Below, piece by piece: positions 1-8,013 of a stretch of DNA of 30,690 nt. A model generated the notes under the pieces. That model was not told the origin of the DNA, did not search any database, and was given only the letters and a program-made list of their open reading frames with translations. The position numbers were made by a program, and so were the translations under genes. The DNA is from CAZVIK01 sp964627045. GTDB lineage: Bacteria > Acidobacteriota > Terriglobia > Bryobacterales > Bryobacteraceae. Position 1 is the stretch's first letter. Each line of letters starts with the position of its first letter. The stretch spans positions 1 to 30,690 of the forward strand of contig CAZVIK010000026.1 in the NCBI GenBank assembly GCA_964627045.1, written 5' to 3'.

Positions 1-849
1 TTTCCCGGGGGTTTTTTTGGGGGTTTCCCCGGGGGCAGGCCGGGTGTCCCTGTCAAACCCCCCGGGGGTGTTAAAGATACCGCCGGGCGAGGCAAAGGCG
101 AGCAGCTTCTTGCGCAACTCCCCCTCGGGCGGCTTGGCATCAATGTAGACGACAGCCTTAAACCCCGCGAGGTCGGCCTTCAGCGCCTCTTCCGTGCGGA
201 TGGCGAGGTAGGCCAACTGGCGGCGTGGAGCCAGGTTGAGGAATTCCGCGCCCATCAGCTCGTTGTCTCCTTCGAAAGTGGAGATGGCGGCCAGAGCGGC
301 CACCGGTTGCCAGGTCCTCCACTCGGCATGGGTCTCGAAGAACTTCATCGCCGCGACCATGCGGTTCCAGCTCGAAAGGGCTGCGTCGCTGCGCGCGCCC
401 AGGCCCTCGAGGAACGGCTGGCTAAGCGTGACGACCCAGCGGGCGCCAAAGGAACATGCTTCGGCGATCGGTTTCACGAAATCGCCTAGCGGGGTGACAT
501 CCTTGCCCGAAGGCGGCTGAAACGTCAGCCACACCGGCTTGGCCGGCTCCATAATTTGGGCCAGGCGGATGACGCCGGCGCTGGAGTCGACCCACGGCGA
601 GCCGGTGGGACCGGCTTCGGCCGCGTCGTCTTTCTTTTCCGACGGTAAAATCCGCGGCCAGACTCCTTCGCGGACGGCGATCTCTTTGGGCGTTTCGTTC
701 TTGGCAAGCTTGACAAACTGGAACGAACCCAGCGCGAAAGGCGGAGGCGCCTCTCCCACCAGGCAGTTGATTGGCGTGCCCTTGAGCAAGTCCAGCTTCG
801 AAGGGTCTTTCCACTCTTGGGGCCAGCGGAATGGTATGAGTTCAGGCAT
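1..849 (-). CDS. Partial glycosidase-like protein of unknown function (C-terminus off window)
   Basis: An uninterrupted reading frame of 283 codons runs from an ATG at 849 to the window edge. GAGGA lies 7 nt before the ATG, so the start is well supported. There is no signal peptide; the protein begins MPELIPFRWP. I see no diagnostic catalytic motif. The middle part, including the stretch LGDFVKPIAEACSFGARWVV, reads like alternating strands and helices. A later part, with LAPRRQLAYLAIR and FKAVVYIDAKPPE, resembles the barrel-plus-GATase-like layout of GH42-type proteins. That resemblance is by eye and weak. The last ~24 codons lie in homopolymer-rich sequence and may be unreliable. The gene follows the mutarotase-fold gene on the same strand, separated by 162 bp, which fits a role in carbohydrate use. 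The function is not assigned. Confidence 0.7.
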   Translation of the reverse strand, partial: MPELIPFRWPQEWKDPSKLDLLKGTPINCLVGEAPPPFALGSFQFVKLAKNETPKEIAVREGVWPRILPSEKKDDAAEAGPTGSPWVDSSAGVIRLAQIMEPAKPVWLTFQPPSGKDVTPLGDFVKPIAEACSFGARWVVTLSQPFLEGLGARSDAALSSWNRMVAAMKFFETHAEWRTWQPVAALAAISTFEGDNELMGAEFLNLAPRRQLAYLAIRTEEALKADLAGFKAVVYIDAKPPEGELRKKLLAFASPGGIFNTPGGFDRDTRPAPGETPKKTPGK

Positions 850-969
850 GGTATTATCCTCGCGCGCGGCGCGGACGTTCCACCGTGCGGCTCTGCCGCG
901 CTATTCAGATTCTCTCACGGGTCCATAAGCGTCGCACGAGAGGCCGTCACTAGGGTTTCTTCATCTTGA

Positions 970-990
970 GACGGCGCGGACGCCGCCGTC
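970..990. terminator. Short GC hairpin between two minus-strand genes
   Basis: Perfect 7-bp inverted repeat (GACGGCG / CGCCGTC) with a 7-nt loop, about 20 bp past the stop of the mutarotase-fold gene. No T-run follows, so it is at best a weak or Rho-assisted terminator, or an RNA 3'-end stabiliser. Confidence 0.25.
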
Positions 991-1011
991 GGCCCACCCC
1001 GGACCGCCTAA

Positions 1012-2094
1012 TTACAGTCCGCGCTGCGCGGGCAACACGACCAGCGTTCCGGCCTTATCGCGGATCTGGATAGCCCCGCGTTCGAGCCGCACGTCAGTCA
1101 CGTCCCCGAAGCCCGCCGGCACCTTCGTGTAGAAAAACAAGAAACGCGTGCGCATGGTGGACTTCGCCGGGAGCCACTTGAAGGTCCGTTCGCCGAACAT
1201 CTTGTGCGCGTCGACGGTTTCGCGGTGGGAGACATCGAAGGGCTGCGTGGCGAACTCGATCCCGCGAGCGGCGCGAGCGTCACCCGAGTAGTTCATCCAA
1301 CTCATCAGCCACGGATACTCGCTGCGCCGAAACACATAGCCGAACAGGAGTTGCCGGTCCGCGCGGTAGGCTGTGACGTAACCGAACGTGCGGGCCGGGT
1401 CGATCAGGCAACTGGCCAAATCCAGGGAGGTCTCGACGGCGGGAACCGTCAGGAGGTTGACGAAGCCCCCCTTTGTGAGCGGCGCCATGGGCCAGTCGAA
1501 ATCCTCCAGGTAGGCGAGCCTCCCGGTGGAGCCGGCCTTCTCGGCGCGGACACGGCACTTGGTGGCGGGCATATCGACCACGATCCTGCCCGGTTCCAGG
1601 TACGGGGGGCCCAGCGTGGCGTGCTCGGCCCAGGAAACCGGGCGATCTATGGCCAGACCGCTTTCCAGTTCACTGGTGACGTAGACGGCGTTTTCGCCGT
1701 CCGCCATCTCGATGGTCCTCGTTAGCGTCGCTTGCGCCAGCGGAAGCGCGGTTTGCAGTGTCACCGATCGGACCGGGCCCGTCGTCTGCTGCGCGAGCAC
1801 CTTCACCGGCAGACGGTTGGCTTCGCCGTGTACGGGCATGCCCGCGGCCCGTTCTTCATCGGAAGGAGCGCCGAAACCGTCGAGGGCCAGGAAGTGCCCC
1901 ATCGCCGCCAGCGGACTCAGACGCGGGTCGTCCCGTAAGACGAGCCGCAGAAAGCGGCCGCCGGTGAGTCCGATGGAGAGTTCAAGCCGGTCGTTTTCGA
2001 GGACCAGAGCAGAGGGCGGCGCCGGATCGGCTCGTTGCGATTGTGCCTGCGCGAAGGAGGCTAGGAGGCACCAAGCGATTGGGAACTTCGTCAC
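1012..2094 (-). CDS. Secreted galactose-mutarotase-fold protein, unknown substrate
   Basis: A 360-residue protein with a GTG start at 2094. GGAGG sits 6 nt before this codon, whereas upstream in-frame ATGs (2124, 2304) lack a comparable site. Residues 1-18 (TKFPIAWCLLASFAQAQ after the start) form a Sec signal peptide. The mature part is beta-rich and follows the pattern of aldose-1-epimerase-like sugar-binding proteins: an N-terminal 'L-x-L-E-N-D-R-L-E-L' strand, repeated long strands, and an aromatic-rich region YPWLMSWMNYSG. I cannot point to the His/Glu pair of true mutarotases, so enzymatic activity is unproven. Neighbours are an aldo/keto reductase and GH3 glycosidases, which suggests it binds or anomerises a sugar in the periplasm. 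A second mutarotase-fold protein lies at 23988-24980, with little obvious sequence similarity. Confidence 0.7.
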   Translation of the reverse strand: MTKFPIAWCLLASFAQAQSQRADPAPPSALVLENDRLELSIGLTGGRFLRLVLRDDPRLSPLAAMGHFLALDGFGAPSDEERAAGMPVHGEANRLPVKVLAQQTTGPVRSVTLQTALPLAQATLTRTIEMADGENAVYVTSELESGLAIDRPVSWAEHATLGPPYLEPGRIVVDMPATKCRVRAEKAGSTGRLAYLEDFDWPMAPLTKGGFVNLLTVPAVETSLDLASCLIDPARTFGYVTAYRADRQLLFGYVFRRSEYPWLMSWMNYSGDARAARGIEFATQPFDVSHRETVDAHKMFGERTFKWLPAKSTMRTRFLFFYTKVPAGFGDVTDVRLERGAIQIRDKAGTLVVLPAQRGL

Positions 2095-2246
2095 AGCCCA
2101 CCTCCGTGAAACACGGGTACGCATGATGCTCCGGGGCCGGACTGTCGCAGCGGATGGAATGTCACGCCCGGCCCCCGCACATGCTGCCGCAATCCGAGGG
2201 TCCCGGTCAAGTGGCGCGCCGTGCTGGGAAGGTGAGCGGAGTATGT

Positions 2247-2278
2247 CTTGGGGGCGGCCGGCGCAGCGCGCCCCCAAG
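2247..2278 (-). terminator. Strong hairpin just after the aldo/keto reductase gene
   Basis: Perfect 10-bp inverted repeat (CTTGGGGGCG / CGCCCCCAAG) with a 12-nt loop, starting about 10 bp beyond the stop codon at 2288. Position and stability fit a transcription terminator. The U-tract of a classical intrinsic terminator is missing on the minus strand. Confidence 0.5.
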
Positions 2279-2287
2279 CCTGCGAGA

Positions 2288-3424
2288 CTAGCCCTTCTTC
2301 TCAAACGCCAGAGGCACGTTCTCTTTGGCGTGGTCCATGGTGGTCATGCCGGCGACAACCCCGGTGAGGTTGGGGTTCTGCATGGCCCAGGCAAAGCCTT
2401 TCTGGAAAGGAGTCATGTCGCCCGGCATCAGCGCATCCAGGGCCTTCACGCGATCGGCGATCAACTGCCGCCGGTTGACCGGATTCTGGAGCACGCGGCT
2501 GGCCTTCATGGCCATGACGCCGAAATCGGCCTTCTTCGCCTTCTCCATCACGGGCGCCAGCCAACGGTGGTTCAGGAAATGGTACGCAACGAGGCCCATC
2601 GAGTAGGGCGGCGTTTCGATGGCGGCTTCGAGCACGCCGGCCGGATCGCTGTGGGCAGAGAAAGCGAGGATCCGGGCCGTGCCCTGCTTCTTCAGTTGCT
2701 CGAAGGCCTCGATCACCTCGGGAGTGTTCTTCACTTCCCAGGGCGTTTCGATGCCGCGCATCAGGAGACAGTCGACATGATCGGTGCCAAACGCCTTCAA
2801 ACTGCTCTCCACCGAGTTGAAGATATACTGCTTGAGGTCGCGATCCGGGTCGATCTTGTCGCGGTACTTTTTCACGATTTCGTTCGCCACCATCGCTTGG
2901 CGCAAGCCGCCCGCCTGTCCGGTGAAGTACGGCCCGAGGTAATCGGGGTTTTCCAGACCGCGCCGCTCGACCTCTTCGGCGACTTTTTCGCGAATCTCGT
3001 TTTGCTCGGCTTCCGGCAGGCTGGAATAGATCTTCCGGCACACCTGCGTGCGGTTCGGGAAAACGTTGCACTTGGTGTTCTGGATGACCTTATCGCGGCC
3101 GCGGGCCTTAATCACGTCGCCATAGCCGCGCTCGCTGGCGCCTCCGCCGTACTGAGGGGCTGTGTCGAAGTAGTTCAACCCGTAATCCATGGCCCAGAGC
3201 ACGAAGTCGTTGTTGTTCGGGCGAATGTCGTCTCCGCCCATGGCGATGAGGGAAACCATCAACCCGGTCTTTCCCAGGCGGCGGTACTGCATCCCCGGTT
3301 GTCGATTGACCCATTCCGCGTCCGCGGCCTTGGCTGTCGGCGGAACCGCCGCGGCAGCGGCCGCCGCCGCTGACACCGCCAGAAAATCGCGGCGCGGCAT
3401 GTTCCTGCGAATGATGGCGTCCAT
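2288..3424 (-). CDS. Tat-exported aldo/keto reductase family protein
   Basis: A 378-residue protein starting at the ATG at 3424, with AGGAG 8 nt upstream. A longer open frame exists but lacks this site. The N-terminus has a twin-arginine signal (PRRDFLAV, residues 10-17) followed by an alanine-rich hydrophobic stretch, so the protein is predicted to be exported folded. The AKR barrel starts near residue 45 (YRRLGKTGLMVS). Family catalytic residues are present at D87 and Y92 (NYFDTAPQYG) and K118 (NTK). The usual active-site histidine position after the 'D-x-L-L' strand reads LLMRGIETP, so Arg223 takes its place. There is also a long insertion around residues 120-195. Family knowledge says AKRs use NAD(P)H, so a periplasmic form would need a cofactor bound before export. 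Substrate unknown; context points to sugars. Confidence 0.85.
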   Translation of the reverse strand: MDAIIRRNMPRRDFLAVSAAAAAAAAVPPTAKAADAEWVNRQPGMQYRRLGKTGLMVSLIAMGGDDIRPNNNDFVLWAMDYGLNYFDTAPQYGGGASERGYGDVIKARGRDKVIQNTKCNVFPNRTQVCRKIYSSLPEAEQNEIREKVAEEVERRGLENPDYLGPYFTGQAGGLRQAMVANEIVKKYRDKIDPDRDLKQYIFNSVESSLKAFGTDHVDCLLMRGIETPWEVKNTPEVIEAFEQLKKQGTARILAFSAHSDPAGVLEAAIETPPYSMGLVAYHFLNHRWLAPVMEKAKKADFGVMAMKASRVLQNPVNRRQLIADRVKALDALMPGDMTPFQKGFAWAMQNPNLTGVVAGMTTMDHAKENVPLAFEKKG

Positions 3425-3508
3425 GTACGGCTCTCCTAAATGTATGATGCGTCCACTGATTAAAGTCGTTGCGGAGCGCGGCAACTTCTTGCGCCCCCCT
3501 ACAAACGA

Positions 3509-3514
3509 AGTATA
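3509..3514 (-). promoter_or_regulatory. Possible -10 element (TATACT) upstream of the reductase gene
   Basis: TATACT on the minus strand lies in the 140-bp gap between the GH3 gene and the Tat reductase gene, 85 bp before the reductase start. It is one of few AT-rich hexamers in this gap. No convincing -35 box lies 16-18 bp upstream. Confidence 0.3.
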
Positions 3515-3564
3515 CTCGCATCGGCTCGCATGCAGAGCGGCCGAATGTTTAAAATTGCGATAGT

Positions 3565-5901
3565 TTAATTTACCGGCTGCCCGCCCGTCTTCACTGTCGC
3601 AGTCAATGGCGTTTCGCGCGAGGATCCTCCCACCAGCACCTGGTAGTCCCCTGGCAACACCTCCCAGGCATCCCTGTCGGAGTTGAACACGGCCAGATGC
3701 AGCGGCGGCACGCTCAGGGTGACCGTCTTGGTCTCCCCAGGAGCCAATTGGACCTTGTCCCACGCCACCAGCCGCTTCGGCGGTTCGCCCGCGCTGGCGG
3801 GCAAAGAAACGTAAACCTGGGCGACTTCCGCACCGGCGCGTTTTCCCGTGTTCCGCACCGCGAAGCTGACCTTCACCTCGCCGCCCTCTGCGGTGGCCTT
3901 CAGCCCGGAATAGACGTAGGTCGTGTAGGACAGCCCATGCCCGAAGGCGAACAGCGGCTGTTTGTTTTCCGCGTCGAACCACTTGTAGCCAACCTTCAAG
4001 GCCTCCGGATAGTGAATGTCGAACGGGGCCATGCCGCGCGCCAGGCCCATCCCGTCCAGGCCTCCGCGCGCTTGCCCTCCGGCCGGAGGGGCGGCACCGG
4101 CCGCACCGCGTCCGGGAGCAGGCGCGGCCGATGGCGGCGGTCCTTGGATCTTCGCGATCGGCAGATCCGCTTCACTGCGAGCGAACGAAACCGGGAGCTT
4201 GGCCGAAGGATTCACGTCACCGAATAGGATACTGGCGATGGCTTCCGCCCCCTTGATGCCGGGATACCAGGCCTCGAGGACAGCGGCCACGCTGTCCAGC
4301 CACGGCATCGTCACGGCGCCTCCGGTCTCCAGCACCACGATGGTCCTTTTGTTGGCGGCGGCGACCGCGGCAATGAGCTTGTCCTGGCCGTCGGGAAGCG
4401 AGAGGTCCGGCAGGTCCCTGCCTTCCGATGCCGGCTGCACGGCGAAGACGATGGCCACATCCGACGTCTTGGCCAGCGCCGCGGCGGCAGCCAGATCGGT
4501 ACCCGCGTTGTACTCGACCTTGGCGGTGCGCGCCTTGGCGCGAATGGCCTTCAGGGGCGAAGAGGGGAAGTACACGGGCGCACCGCCGAACATTCCGCGT
4601 CCGGCCTGTCCCGGCGGCGGGGGAACGGCGTTGCCGCCCGGAGGATCCACCTGCCCGGAGCCGCCGCCCGACAGCACGCCCACATCCGCGTGCCCGCCGA
4701 TCACGGCGATACTCTTCAGTGTGGCTGCGTTCAACGGTAGCGTGCCCGGCGCGTTCTTCAGCAGCACTGTGCCCTGTTCGGCGACGCGCTCGGCCAACTC
4801 CAGCCCGGCGAACACATCGACCACCTTCGGTTGCGGCGGGTTATCGAACAGCCCGGCCGCGAAAACCGTGCGCAGGATCCGGTGGACCATGTCGTCCAGC
4901 CGCGACGGCGGCACCTCGCCGCTTTGAACCGCCTTTTTGAGCGCCTCCCCGAAGTACGTGCTTCCCGGCATCTCGATGTCAAGACCGGCCAGCGCAGCTT
5001 TGGTGGTGCTGTGGGTGGCGCCCCAGTCGGATACCACGAAGCCCTTAAAGCCCCAGGCCTTCTTGAGCACCTGGTTCATGAGGTAGTCGTTCTCGCAGGC
5101 CCAATCGCCGTTGACCTTGTTGTAGGAGCACATGACGGCGCCGATGCCGCCATCTTTGATGCCGATCTCAAAGGGCAGCAGGTCGGTTTGGCGCATGGTG
5201 CGCTTGTCCATGATCACGTTGCCGATGTTGCGGCCGGTTTCCTGATCGTTGAGTACATAGTGCTTGATGTGGCTCACGATTCCCTGTGCGCCGAGCGCCT
5301 TCATCTCCTGGCCTACCAGCTTCCCGGCCAGGATGGGGTCCTCGCCCTTGTATTCGAAGTTGCGCCCGTTACGCAATTCGCGCGTGATGTTGACGCCCCC
5401 TCCGAGGGACATCGTGAAGCCCTGGTCGCGCAGTTCCCGGCCGATCAGTTCGCCATACTGGTAGGCGAGCTTCAGGTCCCAGCTTGAGGCTTGCGACATG
5501 GTGGAAGGCAGCGCCGTCGAGTAGCGGCTGCGGCTGGCGCCACGCGTGACGCCGACCACCGCGTCGGCCATCTGCATGTCTGGAATGCCCAGACGAGGGA
5601 TGCCGGGGATGAAGCCCGCGCCGCCGAGGTTTCGCGTCGTGGACGCCGGGACCATCCCGTCTTGACCGCCGCCGCGCGCACCGCCGAAACCGAATCCTTG
5701 CCCGTGAACCAGGGAGATCTTCTCATCCAAGGTCATCTCTTTGACAACCAAAGCCGCCCGTTGATCGGGCGGAAGGTTCTTGTCCATCCAGGGCCCTTTG
5801 GGGGCCTGGGGCGCCTGCTGGCCGGGGAACTGGGCCATCAGGGTCGTCAAAGCAAGGGTCGCCGCCAGCATGGCGACAACAGCCGGCATCCAGCGCTGCA
5901 T
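3565..5901 (-). CDS. Secreted GH3 beta-glucosidase-type glycosidase
   Basis: A 778-residue protein starting at the ATG at 5901, with GGAGG 6 nt upstream. Residues 1-23 form a Sec signal peptide (VVAMLAATLALTTLMAQ). The N-terminal GH3 barrel covers about 45-360, with the substrate-binding pair K213/H214 (HIKHYVLND) and the nucleophile D292 in VVSDWGAT. The alpha/beta sandwich domain covers about 375-610; E493 in ASEGRDLPDLSLP sits where GH3 enzymes carry the acid/base. A fibronectin-III-like domain follows at about 670-770, typical of beta-glucosidases and beta-xylosidases. Gly/Pro/Ala-rich linkers occur near 410-440 and 605-625. It should hydrolyse beta-linked gluco- or xylo-oligosaccharides outside the cytoplasm; the exact sugar cannot be read from sequence. 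It is divergent from the second GH3 gene, 72 bp away. Confidence 0.93.
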   Translation of the reverse strand: MQRWMPAVVAMLAATLALTTLMAQFPGQQAPQAPKGPWMDKNLPPDQRAALVVKEMTLDEKISLVHGQGFGFGGARGGGQDGMVPASTTRNLGGAGFIPGIPRLGIPDMQMADAVVGVTRGASRSRYSTALPSTMSQASSWDLKLAYQYGELIGRELRDQGFTMSLGGGVNITRELRNGRNFEYKGEDPILAGKLVGQEMKALGAQGIVSHIKHYVLNDQETGRNIGNVIMDKRTMRQTDLLPFEIGIKDGGIGAVMCSYNKVNGDWACENDYLMNQVLKKAWGFKGFVVSDWGATHSTTKAALAGLDIEMPGSTYFGEALKKAVQSGEVPPSRLDDMVHRILRTVFAAGLFDNPPQPKVVDVFAGLELAERVAEQGTVLLKNAPGTLPLNAATLKSIAVIGGHADVGVLSGGGSGQVDPPGGNAVPPPPGQAGRGMFGGAPVYFPSSPLKAIRAKARTAKVEYNAGTDLAAAAALAKTSDVAIVFAVQPASEGRDLPDLSLPDGQDKLIAAVAAANKRTIVVLETGGAVTMPWLDSVAAVLEAWYPGIKGAEAIASILFGDVNPSAKLPVSFARSEADLPIAKIQGPPPSAAPAPGRGAAGAAPPAGGQARGGLDGMGLARGMAPFDIHYPEALKVGYKWFDAENKQPLFAFGHGLSYTTYVYSGLKATAEGGEVKVSFAVRNTGKRAGAEVAQVYVSLPASAGEPPKRLVAWDKVQLAPGETKTVTLSVPPLHLAVFNSDRDAWEVLPGDYQVLVGGSSRETPLTATVKTGGQPVN

Positions 5902-5922
5902 ACAATACCTCCGGTTCTTCTA

Positions 5923-5928
5923 TATACT
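5923..5928 (+). promoter_or_regulatory. Possible -10 element in the divergent GH3 promoter region
   Basis: TATACT lies inside an AT-rich patch (TATATACTAC) in the 72-bp gap between the two divergent GH3 genes, 45 bp before the plus-strand start. The same patch read on the minus strand could also serve the other gene. No clear -35 element is seen. Confidence 0.35.
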
Positions 5929-5973
5929 ACAAATTGCCCGCGAGTTGCTTAGCGGGCAGGGAGCAAGAACCAC

Positions 5974-8007
5974 ATGCAAAAAACCAGTGTGCCCGTCCTG
6001 TTGATTCCGGCCGCCGCCGGCCTGCTTGGCCTCTATCTGGCGGCGGGCCCCGCCCATTCCGCCAGCCAGCCCAAGATCGGCTCGCGTAAGGCCCCAACGC
6101 TGAGCGTGAACGGACTGACCTTCCGCGACCTAAACAAAAACGGAACGCTCGACAAGTACGAGGACTGGCGTCTTCCGGTGGACGAGCGCGTCGCGGACCT
6201 GGTGTCGAAGATGACGGTGGAGGAAAAGGCCGGATTAATGATCCACGCCTCGTTGGCGGGCTTCACCGGGCCGAATGGAGAGGTGCTCGGGCTACCGGCC
6301 GCGCCGGCGCGGGCCGGGGCGGGACGCGGCGCCGCCGGAGCGGGCGCACCGGTCAATCGCGCGATTCAAGGGCGCGACAACCCCAACAACGTCACCCCGA
6401 TGGACAGCCCGAATCCCAACGAGACCATTCTGAAACGCAACATCCGGTGGATACTGGTGCGCCCCAACGCTGCCGAATCGCCCGAGATCACCGCACGTTA
6501 CCACAACGGCTTGCAGGAGATCGCCGAGAGCAGCCGCCTGGGAATCCCGCTGGTGTTCAGTTCCGACCCGCGTCACGAGGCCCGCAGCGGGGCGGCGCCG
6601 GTCGCGCCTAACATCTCCCTGTGGCCCGGACAGCTCGGTCTGGCGGCGATCGGCGACGAGGCGACGACGCGGGAGTTCGGCCGCATCGCGGCCCAGGAAC
6701 TCCGCGCCATCGGGATTCAATGCACGCTGTCCCCGATGGCGGACATCGCCAGCGAGCCGCGCTGGAACCGCGTCCCCGGCACCTTCGGCGAGGACCCCGC
6801 CATGGTGGCCAAGCTGACTCGGGCTTACATCGAAGGGTTCCAGGGGAAGCAACTGGGGCCGGAAAGCGTGATGACGGTCGTCAAGCACTTCCCCGGCGAC
6901 GGCCCCGTGAAGGACGGTTACGATCCGCACAACAGCTACGGCAAGTACGCCATCTATCCGGCGGGCAAGTTCGACGACCACTTGGTTCCCTTTAAGGCGG
7001 CCTTCGACGCCGGTTCGGGCGGCGTGATGGGCGGGTATTTCATCCCCGTCGGCAAGGACACGGTCGCCATCAACTTCTCGGCGAAGATGACCGGCGGCCT
7101 GCTCCGCCAGACCATGGGCTACCAGGGGTTGGTCGTTACCGACTGGCTGCGCAACATGCCCTGGGGCGTCGAGAAGCTCTCTGAAAAGGACCGGCAGAAG
7201 ATGATGGTACTGGCGGGCGTCGACCAGATCGGAGGCGACAACGACCCCAAGTACATCCTGGAAAACGTCAGGGACGGAAGCGTTTCCTCAGCCCGGCTGG
7301 ACCAGAGCGCCCGCCGCGCTCTGAAGCCGATGTTCCAGTTGGGCATGTTCGAGAATCCCTACGTCGATCCGGAGCGCGCCAAGGCGTTGGTGGGGAGCCA
7401 GAAGTTCGTCGAAGCCGGCCACGCAGCTCAGGTGAAATCGGTCGTGCTGCTGAAAAACTCCAACAACGTCCTGCCCGCCGCCTCAGCCAAGAACGTATAT
7501 CTCGAGAACATCGACCGGGCGAGCGTCGCTGGCTACGCCACCGTGGTGGACACGCCCAAGGAAGCCAGTCTCGCGATCATCAAGATCAACACGCCGGCCA
7601 TCGTTTACCCGTTCGGCGGAACATTCTTTGGCCGCGGGCCGGTGGGGCCAGTGCAGACGGTGCTCGGTAACACATTGGCCTATGAAGGGTCGGCCAACCA
7701 GAAAGAACTCGACGCGGTGAAGAAGCTGGCGGCCTCGGGCGTCCCGGTGCTGGTGGTGGTCAACATGGACCGCCCGGCCATCCTCACCGAGTTCATCGGC
7801 GAGGTGGCGGCCGTGATCGCAGGCTTCTCGGTGAACGACCGCGCGGTGATGGACGTGGTCTTCGGCAAGCACAGCCCTTCGGGCAAGCTGCCCTACAATC
7901 TGCCGCACGACATGCCGTCGGTGATGGCGAACGCCGAGGACGCCTCGCACGACATCGCGCAGCCGTTGTTCGAGTTCGGCTTCGGCCTTACTTACGGGGC
8001 ACGCTGA
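5974..8007 (+). CDS. Secreted GH3 glycosidase with an EF-hand-like calcium loop
   Basis: A 677-residue protein starting at the ATG at 5974, with AGGGAG about 10 nt upstream. Residues 1-30 are a Sec signal peptide. Residues 52-63 (DLNKNGTLDKYE) match a 12-residue EF-hand loop at positions 1, 3, 5, 6, 8, 9 and 12, just before the GH3 domain. The barrel has VVKHFPGDG (K304/H305) and the predicted nucleophile D390 in LVVTDW. The second domain covers about 430-660, with SGKLPYNLP and the ending EFGFGLTYG. The fibronectin-like domain of the other GH3 is absent. The acid/base is uncertain; a Glu in LAYEGS is a candidate. The layout resembles bacterial glucan-type GH3 enzymes. An Ala/Gly-rich insertion lies near 108-126. 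Its stop is 6 bp from the convergent NHL-repeat gene. Confidence 0.92.
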   Translation: MQKTSVPVLLIPAAAGLLGLYLAAGPAHSASQPKIGSRKAPTLSVNGLTFRDLNKNGTLDKYEDWRLPVDERVADLVSKMTVEEKAGLMIHASLAGFTGPNGEVLGLPAAPARAGAGRGAAGAGAPVNRAIQGRDNPNNVTPMDSPNPNETILKRNIRWILVRPNAAESPEITARYHNGLQEIAESSRLGIPLVFSSDPRHEARSGAAPVAPNISLWPGQLGLAAIGDEATTREFGRIAAQELRAIGIQCTLSPMADIASEPRWNRVPGTFGEDPAMVAKLTRAYIEGFQGKQLGPESVMTVVKHFPGDGPVKDGYDPHNSYGKYAIYPAGKFDDHLVPFKAAFDAGSGGVMGGYFIPVGKDTVAINFSAKMTGGLLRQTMGYQGLVVTDWLRNMPWGVEKLSEKDRQKMMVLAGVDQIGGDNDPKYILENVRDGSVSSARLDQSARRALKPMFQLGMFENPYVDPERAKALVGSQKFVEAGHAAQVKSVVLLKNSNNVLPAASAKNVYLENIDRASVAGYATVVDTPKEASLAIIKINTPAIVYPFGGTFFGRGPVGPVQTVLGNTLAYEGSANQKELDAVKKLAASGVPVLVVVNMDRPAILTEFIGEVAAVIAGFSVNDRAVMDVVFGKHSPSGKLPYNLPHDMPSVMANAEDASHDIAQPLFEFGFGLTYGAR

Positions 8008-8013
8008 TCGCGG

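Noticed and set aside
422..814. 130-codon minus-strand frame in the first kilobase
   Set aside because: It lies in a different frame from the long open frame 1-849, which has a good ribosome-binding site and protein-like composition; this one is Arg-rich and shadow-like.
2133..2175. 8-bp inverted repeat GGGGCCGG / CCGGCCCC with 27-nt loop upstream of the mutarotase-fold gene
   Set aside because: Long loop and GC-only arms are expected by chance in such DNA; no regulatory context supports it.
2095..2304. N-terminal extension of the mutarotase-fold protein to 2304
   Set aside because: The extension is Arg/Ala-rich, without a ribosome-binding site, and would bury the signal peptide; the GTG at 2094 has GGAGG at 6 nt.
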